From: Micromonospora cathayae | GTDB lineage: Bacteria > Actinomycetota > Actinomycetes > Mycobacteriales > Micromonosporaceae | DNA: 64,000 nt | Assembly (NCBI RefSeq): GCF_028993575.1 | Contig: NZ_CP118615.1 | Coordinates: 3,596,001-3,660,000 of the forward strand | Direction: 5' to 3' | Part shown: in pieces, positions 8,003-15,596 of the stretch | How the letters are laid out: each line of letters begins with the position of its first letter | How positions within the stretch are numbered: the stretch's first letter is position 1 | Position numbers and translations under genes: made by a program | The notes under the pieces: generated by a model | Told to the model about the DNA's origin: nothing | What the model saw: the letters and a program-made list of their open reading frames with translations, nothing else | Database searches by the model: none

Positions 8003-9214
8003 ATGATCAGACGGAAACTGTCCCACGCGGCCGGAGCCGCCCTCGCGCTCGTGCTGTCCCTCACCGGCGTCCAGGCCGTAACCGGCACGCCGGCCAGCGC
8101 GGACGTGGGGGCCACGGTCCGGACCGTCTACTACGACGCCAGCCGGGCCGGCGAGTTCCGGACCAACTTCGACCAGGCCGCCGCCAACTGGAACAGCCGG
8201 GTCAGCAACGTCCGCCTGGTCGCCGGCACCCCGGCCAGCGTCACCATCTACGTCGACAGCGGCTGGCCGCGCGCCTACGTGGCCGGACTGGGCCGGGGCA
8301 CCATCTACATGGGCTGGCAGGCCGTCAACCAGGGCTACCACCGGACCCGGATCGCCACCCACGAGTTCGGCCACATCCTCGGCCTGCCCGACCGGCGTAC
8401 CGGCCTGTGCTCGGACCTGATGTCCGGCAGCAGCGCCCCGGTCTCCTGCACCAACGCGTACCCGAACGCCACCGAGGCCGCCCAGGTCAACTCGCTGTTC
8501 GCCGGCAGCCTCGCGGCCAGCGCCGACGTGGCCGGCACCCACGTGTGGAACGAGGAGGCCGACGGCGACGTCACGCCGCAGGTCGTCGGCGGTGTGCCGG
8601 CCACCGAGAACTACCCGTGGATGGTCTACACCTCCGGCTGCACCGGCACGCTGATCAAGGCGAACTGGGCGGTCACCGCGAAGCACTGCGGCACCCCCAG
8701 CTCGGTCCGGGTCGGCAGCGTCAACCGCAGCAGCGGTGGCGTCGTGGTCGGCGTGAGCCGGGCGGTCAACCACCCCACCATCGACGTCAAGCTGCTCCAG
8801 CTCAGCAGTTCGGTGAGCTACGCCCCGGCACCCATCCCCACCACCTCCGGCGCGGTCGGCACGGCCACCCGGATCATCGGCTGGGGCCAGACCTGCCCGG
8901 TCCGGGGCTGCGGCGGCGCGCCGACCACCGCGTACGAGCTGGACACCTCGATCGTGTCGGACAGCCGGTGCAGCGGCATCAACGCCACGTACGAGATCTG
9001 CACCAACAACACCAACGGCAACTCGGGCGCCTGCTACGGCGACTCGGGCGGCCCGCAGGTGCGCAAGATCAACGGCGTCTGGAACCTGATCGGCGCGACC
9101 AGCCGCTCGGGCAACGGCGACCCGACCTGCGCCACCGGCCCGTCCATCTACGGTGACCTGCCGTCGATCCGTACCTGGATCAACACCCAGGTCGGCGGCC
9201 TGCCCACCGCCTGA
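8003..9214 (+). CDS. Secreted fusion protease: snapalysin-like M7 domain plus trypsin-like S1 domain
   Basis: This 403-residue exported protein has a Sec signal (residues 1-33, cleavage near ASA-DV). Residues about 36-170 form a snapalysin-like zinc metalloprotease: HEFGHILGLPD supplies His120, Glu121, His124 and Asp130, and the CSDLMSG turn follows. Residues 195-400 form an S1 serine protease: VVGG near 195 after a possible activation site, His228 in TAKHC, Asp261 in TIDVKL and Ser348 in CYGDSGGP. Both catalytic sets look intact. Snapalysin is normally a small stand-alone enzyme, so the fusion is unusual. AGGGAG lies 7 bases before ATG 8003. A strong hairpin terminator follows the stop. Confidence 0.9.
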   Translation: MIRRKLSHAAGAALALVLSLTGVQAVTGTPASADVGATVRTVYYDASRAGEFRTNFDQAAANWNSRVSNVRLVAGTPASVTIYVDSGWPRAYVAGLGRGTIYMGWQAVNQGYHRTRIATHEFGHILGLPDRRTGLCSDLMSGSSAPVSCTNAYPNATEAAQVNSLFAGSLAASADVAGTHVWNEEADGDVTPQVVGGVPATENYPWMVYTSGCTGTLIKANWAVTAKHCGTPSSVRVGSVNRSSGGVVVGVSRAVNHPTIDVKLLQLSSSVSYAPAPIPTTSGAVGTATRIIGWGQTCPVRGCGGAPTTAYELDTSIVSDSRCSGINATYEICTNNTNGNSGACYGDSGGPQVRKINGVWNLIGATSRSGNGDPTCATGPSIYGDLPSIRTWINTQVGGLPTA

Positions 9215-9228
9215 CCGGACGGTGTTCG

Positions 9229-9259
9229 ACGGGGTGCCCGGTCGGACCGGGCACCCCGT
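9229..9259. terminator. Bidirectional hairpin terminator between convergent genes
   Basis: Two perfectly complementary 14-base arms (first arm ACGGGGTGCCCGGT) flank a 3-base CGG loop. The hairpin begins 15 bases after the protease stop and ends 22 bases before the stop of the GH30 gene, so it can end both transcripts. It has no U-tract, as is usual in this GC range. Confidence 0.8.
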
Positions 9260-9280
9260 CCGCCGGTTCGGGTCGGCCGG

Positions 9281-10690
9281 TCAGCCCCGGCCGGGGCGGT
9301 CGCCGACCAGCGTGGTCAGGGAGCGCGGTGCCAGCGTGACCGTCGGGTGCGGACCACCCCCGGTGACGGTGCCCGGGGACTTCTCCAGGTTGTGCGTGGA
9401 GTCGGTGCGGTACGCCGTCGGCCGCCTCAGGTCGACGCTGGTGGTGACGGCCGTGTCCGTGGTGTTGATGATCTGTACGACCTCGGTGCCGTCGGCGTTG
9501 CGGTAGGCGGAGACCTTCAGGCCCTCCCGCGTGCTGTCGACCCCGATCCGGACCGCCCCGGGCCGGACGAACCGGCTGTACGCCGCGAACGCGTAGAGGC
9601 GGGACGACACCCGGTAGCTGTCGTTGGCGTCGTCCACCTGGACCAGGGCCGCCGTCGCGCCCCGGGACGAGCCGAGCCAGAAGACGAAGGCGCTGCTGTC
9701 GGCCAGCGCCAGGGTGTCGTGGATCCGTTCGGCGACGGCGAGGCCGTCGGTGCCCCTACCGCTGTCCCAGGCTTCGTTCCAGCCGTCCGTGACGCTCGAC
9801 GGCGCCCACTCCGACATCCAGGTGGGTGCCGTGGTCGGCAGCTGCCGGTCCGCCGGGCTCGCGTAACCGTGCCCGGTGAACAGGTCCAGGTACCTGCGGG
9901 CCTGCGGGTCCGACTCGATCGCCTGGGCGTACGCGGCGGACTGCTGCCAGCCGAACGAGTCGCAGCAGGCCACCTTCACGCCGGCGGCGCGGGCGACGGG
10001 GCCGAGCACCTTCACGAAGTCGGCGGCCTGGGCCGGGGTGAACCGCATCGAGGCGTAGGGGGCGGTCCAGTCGGGTTCGTTGGTGAACCCGAGTTCGTCG
10101 ATCCGGATGCCCTCCTGCCGGTAGAACCGGGTGTACTGCACGAGGTACCGCGCGTACGCCTCGCGCCAGTCGCCGCCGGCACAGGAGACGCCCGGCACCC
10201 CGCAGAGCGAACCGCCGTTGTTCTCGTCGCCGTTGTCCTTCATGTAGCCCGGGGCGCTCCAGGCGTCCGCGTAGAACCGGTCGATCCCGCGTTTGCGCGC
10301 CTCTTTGGTGTACCAGACCTGGCCGCCGTCCCAGCCGTCCCACCGGTACGTCGGCGGGGCCGTCGGGCCGCCGGGGTCGGTGGGCTGGATGGAGAGCATC
10401 TTGTCGTACTCGGTGGAGGCCGACGAGCCGATGCCGAGCCGCAGGATGCTCGGGGCCGCGCCGGTCCTGCTGTCGAGCAGGAGGTCGAGGACCTCCTCGC
10501 GCTTGCGCTCGGAAAGGTTGTGCACGAGCGAGGAGCGCTGGAAGGCGATGGAGTAGCCGAACCCGTCGATGGACTGGTGGGTCTCACCACGGTCGATGTC
10601 GATCCCGGGCGGGGAGCCGGCGTGGGCGGGGGTGGTCGGCAGGACGACGGCGAGCGCGATGGCGGCCACCAGGGTGGGGGAGCGGAGCAC
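9281..10690 (-). CDS. Secreted GH30-type glycoside hydrolase
   Basis: The 469-residue protein has a Sec signal (1-24, ...PAHA). The mature part opens with SIDGFGYSIAFQRSSL, the G-F-G start of GH30 barrels. The acid/base Glu is in GFTNEPDWTAPYASM and the nucleophile Glu in PTWMSEWAPSS. After the barrel, a beta-sandwich (about 370-469, VQIINTTDTAVTTSVDL) follows as in GH30. Likely substrates are xylan, glucan or related polymers; the subfamily cannot be fixed by eye. GTG 10690 has AGGAG 7 bases upstream. The upstream gap contains an AT-rich patch around 10797-10840 with GAAA repeats that could include the promoter and an operator. Confidence 0.85.
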   Translation of the reverse strand: MLRSPTLVAAIALAVVLPTTPAHAGSPPGIDIDRGETHQSIDGFGYSIAFQRSSLVHNLSERKREEVLDLLLDSRTGAAPSILRLGIGSSASTEYDKMLSIQPTDPGGPTAPPTYRWDGWDGGQVWYTKEARKRGIDRFYADAWSAPGYMKDNGDENNGGSLCGVPGVSCAGGDWREAYARYLVQYTRFYRQEGIRIDELGFTNEPDWTAPYASMRFTPAQAADFVKVLGPVARAAGVKVACCDSFGWQQSAAYAQAIESDPQARRYLDLFTGHGYASPADRQLPTTAPTWMSEWAPSSVTDGWNEAWDSGRGTDGLAVAERIHDTLALADSSAFVFWLGSSRGATAALVQVDDANDSYRVSSRLYAFAAYSRFVRPGAVRIGVDSTREGLKVSAYRNADGTEVVQIINTTDTAVTTSVDLRRPTAYRTDSTHNLEKSPGTVTGGGPHPTVTLAPRSLTTLVGDRPGRG

Positions 10691-10983
10691 GGGACTCTCC
10701 TTCGCGGGTGCGCGCGGTGGGTGGTGACCCGACGGAACGCGACGGGACGCGACGGCGTGGCTCCGGGTCCGTCCGGTCCGGGCAGGCACCGAATTACATC
10801 GACGAAAGCTAATGAAACCGTATCGGAGGCGATATCGGGAACTCAACACCCGCCGGGCGGTCCGGACGGCGCGATCGGCAGCTCCCGCCCCTGACCAGCC
10901 CGGGTCACGATGCTCCGGAAGTTTCGGTCGCCGGCGGGGCTCCCGGCCGACGCCCCGGCCGCCGGCCGGGAACCCGGCGGCGG
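10691..10983. promoter_or_regulatory. Promoter region of the GH30 gene
   Basis: This 293-base gap lies between the GH30 start and the end of the VOC-domain gene, both on the reverse strand. Most is GC-rich and featureless. The stretch 10797-10840 is clearly less GC-rich and has two GAAA half-sites six bases apart, then CGTATCGG and CGATATCGG, which share a TATCGG core. I see no gene in it. A sugar-responsive operator is possible but not demonstrated. Confidence 0.4.
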
Positions 10984-11730
10984 TCACCCGTCCCCGGCCC
11001 GGTCGGGCCGGCCCACCTGCCGGCCCAGTTCGGTGGCGGCGTCCAGGGTGTCGGCGGCCCGACGGCGCTGCGCGGCCGAGAGGGTGACCGCGCCGGCCCG
11101 GTCCAGCGCCGCCCGCGCCGCAGCCGCGTCGTCGAGCACCAGCGCGATCTCCGCCCGGTACACCAGGGCCTCCACCGCGAGCACCGGCTCCTCGAGGGCG
11201 TCCGGCCGGGCCAGCGCGCCGTCGAGGATCTTCGCCGCCTGCCGGTGGTCACCCCGCGAGTCGGCCTGGACGACCGCGTTACCCAGCGCCGTCGCCAACC
11301 GCCCGGTCGGACCGGTCGACGCCCCGGACGGTACGGACGACGGACGGGCCGAGACGCGGATCCAGTTGCCGCCGGGGTCGACGACGCTGAAACCGGTCAC
11401 CCCGTCGGCGTTGTGCCGGGGCCGGGGCCGGGTCATCCGGGGCAGCCCGGCGACCAGCACCTTCCCGTACGCGGCCCGCATGCCGGCGGCCCACGCCGCG
11501 TGCAGGGCGCCGACGTCCGGGACGAGCACCAGACACGAGCCGTACGAGGTGGCCGGGTCGAAGTCGGGCATCCCGAAGAAGTGCAGGTGCAGGTCCTCGC
11601 GGCGCAGGGCGACGTACGGGTTGGGGCGGGTCTGCCGGTGGGTCACCGTGAAACCCAGGACCCGGTAGAAGCCGGTGATGTCGTCGATGGAGCGGCACGG
11701 CAGGAGCGGCACCGTCAGTTCGTCGGCCAT
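10984..11730 (-). CDS. VOC-domain (bleomycin-resistance-like) protein with helical C-terminal extension
   Basis: Residues 1-130 of 248 match the vicinal-oxygen-chelate fold of bleomycin-binding proteins: TVPLLPCRSIDDITGFYRVLGF, REDLHLHFFGMPDF and GFSVVDPGGNWIRV. After an Ala/Gly/Ser linker, residues about 145-245 form an all-helical, Ala-rich region (AAKILDGALARPDAL, VEALVYRAEIALVLDD, AARAALDRAGAVTLS) that looks like two or three TPR-type helical hairpins. Plain bleomycin-binding proteins stop near residue 125, so the extension is an addition. It may be a binding or resistance protein; the ligand is unknown. ATG 11730 has AGGGTGG just upstream. Confidence 0.7.
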   Translation of the reverse strand: MADELTVPLLPCRSIDDITGFYRVLGFTVTHRQTRPNPYVALRREDLHLHFFGMPDFDPATSYGSCLVLVPDVGALHAAWAAGMRAAYGKVLVAGLPRMTRPRPRHNADGVTGFSVVDPGGNWIRVSARPSSVPSGASTGPTGRLATALGNAVVQADSRGDHRQAAKILDGALARPDALEEPVLAVEALVYRAEIALVLDDAAAARAALDRAGAVTLSAAQRRRAADTLDAATELGRQVGRPDRAGDG

Positions 11731-11846
11731 CCACCCTGTCTAGTGGGCACGGCACCGCGTCCGCACATGGAAGTGTCCGAACGGCCGGGCCGGGGGACCG
11801 TTCGGGCGACTGTCGGGAGTGGACCTGGCGGTCGGCGGACGCGAAC

Positions 11847-11875
11847 AGGGGCCTCCCCGTGCCGGGGAGGCCCCT
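11847..11875. terminator. Hairpin terminator downstream of the GH9 cellulase
   Basis: Perfect 13-base arms (first arm AGGGGCCTCCCCG) flank a TGC loop. The hairpin starts 21 bases beyond the stop codon of the leftward GH9 gene and lies before the start of the VOC gene, so it should insulate the two transcription units. Confidence 0.8.
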
Positions 11876-11896
11876 GCCGGGACCGGGGAGCGCAGG

Positions 11897-14548
11897 TCAG
11901 GAGAGCGTGCAGGCTACTCCGTTGACCGCGATCAGACCCGGTGCCGGATTGGCGTTACCGCCGGTCAGCGCGTTGAACCCGAAGGTCACCGTGCCGCCCG
12001 GGGCGATCGTGCGGTTGTACGACTCGTTCGTCGCCGAGACGGTGGCCCCGGACTGGGTCACCTTCGCCAGCCACGCCTCGCGCACCTTCTGGTCGCCGGT
12101 GAACGCGAACCGGACCGTCCAGCCGTCGATCGCCTTCGGGCTGGTGTTGCGGATGGTCACCTGGCCGGTGAAGCCGGTTCCGCCCTGCCAGGCCCCGTAG
12201 TTGACGTACTGGGCCGAGCAGCCCGACGTCGGGATGGCCCCGGCCTCACCCTGGTCGGCGAGGAAGGACGCGATCCAGGCCAGCGCCGAGTTCCAGTTGA
12301 TCGCCACCTCGTTGGTCGAGTACGAGTTGATGTCGTCGACGTAGCAGAACATCGGCTTGCACCCGGCCAGCAGCTGCTCCACGAACGGGTCCTGGAGCGC
12401 GGCGTTCGGGCCGCCCGCGATCGAGCCGGCCGGCGGCTTGGGCAGGGCCGGGTCGAGCTGGTTGCCGAAGATCCGGCTGTGCTGGTTCTCCGCCGCGTGC
12501 TCACCCCACCCGGTCACGTACGAGATGTTCAGCGCGTTGCGGCCGAGGATGTAGTCCATCGCCTGCACCGCGCCGTCCCGGTACTTCACGTCACCGGTCA
12601 GGTCGAAGGCGGTGGCCAGCACGACGGCGTTGTTGATGATGTTGCTGTTGCCGCCCCAGAAGTAGCTGCCGGCGTCGCCGGGCATCGGCAGCCCGTACGC
12701 CTGCCGGGCGATCTCGGCCAGGTACGCGTCGGCGGCGGTGGTCACCGAGGCGCGGATCCGGGTGCGCTCGGCGGTCGGCAGGCCGTTGGGCACGGTGGCC
12801 AGGTCGAGCCGGCCCAGCGCGGCCACGCTCTGCCAGCCGAAGCCGCGCGGGTCGAACACGTCCCCGGTGTGGTGCGGCGAGGCGGTCAGGTCGGCCAGGT
12901 ACGCCTGCTCACCGGTGGTCAGGTACAGCTCGGCCGCCGCCCAGTAGAACTCGTCGGTGACGTTGGTGTCGTCGTACGCGCCGCCGCCGACACCGTCGGT
13001 CGGGCTGGCGTACCGGGCCGGGTTGGCCTTCGCCGCCGCGTAGGCGGTCTTCGCGGCGGTGCCGCAGCGGGCCGCGAAGGTCGCGTCGTACGGGGCGAAC
13101 AGCCGCGCGCACTGGGCGGCGGTGGCGGCCAGGTTCAGCGTGGCGGCGGTGGACGCCGGGTGCAGTTCGCGCTGCTCCGGGTCCTGGTGCGGCAGCAGCG
13201 GCAGGCCGGTCCAGTTCTTGTCGTGGATCTTGTGGTGGGCCATCCCGGCGAGCGGCTTGCCGGCCGGCACCTGCATGCTCAGCAGGAACTCGAGCTCCCA
13301 GCGGGCCTCGTCGAGGATGTCCGGCGTGCCGTTGCCGCGCTCGGGCACCCGCAGCGTGCTGTCGGCCAGCTTCGCGCCGCCCTTCGCGGTGGCCGCGGTC
13401 TTGGTCCGCTCGAAGGTGCTCAGCAGCTGGTAGGTGGCGATGCCGCCGTTGACCACGTACTTGCCGTGGTCGCCCGCGTCGTACCAGCCGCCCCGCACGT
13501 CGAGGGTGTAGTCGCAGACGCCGGGCTGGCAGGGCACGTTGGTGTCGCCCTTGTTGGGGGCCACGTCGAGGTGGCCGGCCGGGCGGGCGTACTCGTCGCC
13601 GATCAGGTCGCCGTCGATGGCGATGCCGCTGCGCTGGGCGTAGAAGAACTGCAACGCGTCCGAGCGGAGCTGGTCGTAGAGCACGCCGGAGATGTCGAAC
13701 GGGTGGCTGGTCTCGCCGTCGGCGACCAGGGTCAGCCCGGTGCCCGCCGTCCGGTACGACGAGAAGCCGATGCTGTGCACGTTCTGCCCGGACGCCGGGT
13801 CCACGCCGCGCGGGGTGCTGGTGCCGCTGGCCACCACCGTGCCGGCCGCGTTCTTCAGCTGCCAGGGCAGCGGGTCGGTGGCCTCGGTGACCACGGTGGC
13901 GTTCTTCGGGCCGGCGGTCAGGTAGCCGACCTGGTTGACCCGGACCCGCGGGCCGGTGTCCGGCTCGTACGGCGCGGCCGGCTCGCCGCCGCGCAGCGAG
14001 ACGTTGTCCAGGCAGAAGGTCTGCGCGGTGGGGCTGCCGCCGACCTGGAAGATGATCTGCGCCCGGCTGTCGTCGGCCGGCGCGGTGAAGGTGTGTTCGG
14101 TGCGCTGCGCGGTGCCGCCGGCGGTCACCCCGACGCTGGTGTACGTGGTGTAGGGGGCGCTGCCGAGCTGGAGGACCGCGTTGACCCGCGCCCCGGGGGT
14201 GGCGGAGGCGTCGAAGGCGAGGGTGTACGACGCGCCGGCGATCAGCGGTACGCCGTCCTGCCCGATGCCGGCGTCCCACGGGTTGGCGGTGCCGGCCGCC
14301 ACGGTGGTGCAGAGCTGCCCGTCGGGGTTGGTGAGGTCGCCGGTGCCGTAGGAGAACCACGGCGAGGTGCCGGCGCTGAAGTCGCCGTTCTTGATCTGCT
14401 CGGGAAGTTCGTCCTCGGCGGCGGCGGTGGGGCCGGCGGCCGGGGCGGCGGTGGCGGGGGTGACCGTGCCGAGGCCGCCGGTGAGGGCGAGGGAGGTCGC
14501 CGCGGCGAGCAGGGTGAGGCGGTGTCGACGGCGTGGGGGTGACGTCAC
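11897..14548 (-). CDS. Secreted multidomain GH9 endoglucanase (CBM4/9-like + Ig-like + GH9 + CBM2)
   Basis: This is an 883-residue cellulase. A Sec signal covers residues 1-35. A carbohydrate-binding domain of CBM4/9 type follows (about 45-190: [11 protein letters not shown]...FCLDNVSL), then an Ig-like N-terminal GH9 domain (about 200-290: [19 protein letters not shown]). The GH9 barrel (about 295-770) has [13 protein letters not shown] with the catalytic Asp pair, and [18 protein letters not shown] with the proton-donor Glu. The C-terminal CBM2 (about 785-883) starts [21 protein letters not shown] and ends CTLS, its two Cys forming the usual disulfide. GTG 14548 has GGAAGG upstream. A perfect CebR box lies 36 bases before the start, so cello-oligosaccharide induction is expected. 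Confidence 0.92.
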   Translation of the reverse strand: MTSPPRRRHRLTLLAAATSLALTGGLGTVTPATAAPAAGPTAAAEDELPEQIKNGDFSAGTSPWFSYGTGDLTNPDGQLCTTVAAGTANPWDAGIGQDGVPLIAGASYTLAFDASATPGARVNAVLQLGSAPYTTYTSVGVTAGGTAQRTEHTFTAPADDSRAQIIFQVGGSPTAQTFCLDNVSLRGGEPAAPYEPDTGPRVRVNQVGYLTAGPKNATVVTEATDPLPWQLKNAAGTVVASGTSTPRGVDPASGQNVHSIGFSSYRTAGTGLTLVADGETSHPFDISGVLYDQLRSDALQFFYAQRSGIAIDGDLIGDEYARPAGHLDVAPNKGDTNVPCQPGVCDYTLDVRGGWYDAGDHGKYVVNGGIATYQLLSTFERTKTAATAKGGAKLADSTLRVPERGNGTPDILDEARWELEFLLSMQVPAGKPLAGMAHHKIHDKNWTGLPLLPHQDPEQRELHPASTAATLNLAATAAQCARLFAPYDATFAARCGTAAKTAYAAAKANPARYASPTDGVGGGAYDDTNVTDEFYWAAAELYLTTGEQAYLADLTASPHHTGDVFDPRGFGWQSVAALGRLDLATVPNGLPTAERTRIRASVTTAADAYLAEIARQAYGLPMPGDAGSYFWGGNSNIINNAVVLATAFDLTGDVKYRDGAVQAMDYILGRNALNISYVTGWGEHAAENQHSRIFGNQLDPALPKPPAGSIAGGPNAALQDPFVEQLLAGCKPMFCYVDDINSYSTNEVAINWNSALAWIASFLADQGEAGAIPTSGCSAQYVNYGAWQGGTGFTGQVTIRNTSPKAIDGWTVRFAFTGDQKVREAWLAKVTQSGATVSATNESYNRTIAPGGTVTFGFNALTGGNANPAPGLIAVNGVACTLS

Positions 14549-14583
14549 GACGGTTCCTTCCGGGGGACGGGCTGATCGACACC

Positions 14584-14597
14584 TGGGAGCGCTCCCA
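14584..14597. promoter_or_regulatory. CebR operator (perfect palindrome)
   Basis: TGGGAGCGCTCCCA is identical to the consensus site bound by CebR, the cellobiose-responsive LacI-family repressor of actinomycete cellulase genes. It lies 36 bases upstream of the GH9 cellulase start, where it would cover the promoter. No cebR gene is in the window, so the repressor must be encoded elsewhere. Confidence 0.92.
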
Positions 14598-14763
14598 AGT
14601 ATCGACACGATGTTTCCAGGGCGTGACCTCCGTGTCAATTGATTCGCCTGGATGCGCCGTCGGCTGTCCCGGCCTGCCGACGGAGAGTGAGATTCACCGC
14701 GCCACGGCGCGGTACGGTGATCTACTAGAGACATTCCGCCCTCCTCCTGGCAGGCTGCGTCCC

Positions 14764-15492
14764 ATGACCCTGAAGCTGCGTTCCACGGGGGCGACCGACC
14801 GTGGCCTGATCCGGAGCGGCAATCAGGACGCCTTCCACGCCGGCACCTGGCTCGTCGCCGTCGCCGACGGCATGGGCGGGATGGCGGCCGGCGACCTCGC
14901 CAGCTCCATCGCGATGCGGACCATCGCCCCGCTGGACCTGGAGACACCGGAGGACGCGCTGGTGGCGGCGCTGCGCGGCGGCATCGACCTGGCCACCGAG
15001 CGGATCCGCCGGGCGGTCGAGGAGGACCAGGAACGGCAGGGCATGGGCACCACCCTGACGGCCCTGCTCTTCGCCCGTACCGGAAGCTGCCTGGCCCTGG
15101 CCCACGTCGGCGACTCCCGCGCCTACCTGTTCCGCGAGGGGGTGCTCAAGCAGGTCACCCGGGACGACACCTTCGTGCAGATGCTCGTCGACCAGGGCCT
15201 GATCACCCCCGAGCAGGCCAGTAGCCACCCCCGCCGGGCCGTGGTCACCCAGGCGCTCCAGGGCGGCGAGGTCTCCCCGGCGTACGCCACCATGGTCCCC
15301 TGGGCGGGTGACCGCTGGCTGCTGTGCAGCGACGGCCTCTCCAACGTGGTCCGCGCGGACACCCTCGCCGAGGTCCTCGCCGGCCACCCCGACCGGGAGG
15401 ACTGCGCCCGCAAACTGATCGACCTGGCGCTGCGCGCCGGCGGGCCGGACAACGTCACCGTCGTGGTCGCCGACATCGTCGCCGAGGACTGA
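14764..15492 (+). CDS. PP2C-family Ser/Thr protein phosphatase
   Basis: The 242-residue protein has the PP2C motifs in order: [31 protein letters not shown] (metal-binding Asp), [40 protein letters not shown] and [13 protein letters not shown]. It is complete and lacks a membrane anchor, so it is cytosolic. Unlike pstP it is not in a cell-wall/kinase cluster, so its target is unknown. It is divergent from the GH9 gene and converges with hrpB. Confidence 0.9.
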   Translation: MTLKLRSTGATDRGLIRSGNQDAFHAGTWLVAVADGMGGMAAGDLASSIAMRTIAPLDLETPEDALVAALRGGIDLATERIRRAVEEDQERQGMGTTLTALLFARTGSCLALAHVGDSRAYLFREGVLKQVTRDDTFVQMLVDQGLITPEQASSHPRRAVVTQALQGGEVSPAYATMVPWAGDRWLLCSDGLSNVVRADTLAEVLAGHPDREDCARKLIDLALRAGGPDNVTVVVADIVAED

Positions 15493-15596
15493 CCGGTCGG
15501 TAGCCGGCGGCGGGGCCGGGGCCGGCGGCAGCGACGGTCGCGCAGGGCGTGGGTTCGGCGGCCGGGCCGGGGCCGGGTTCAGCGGCCGGGCCGGGT

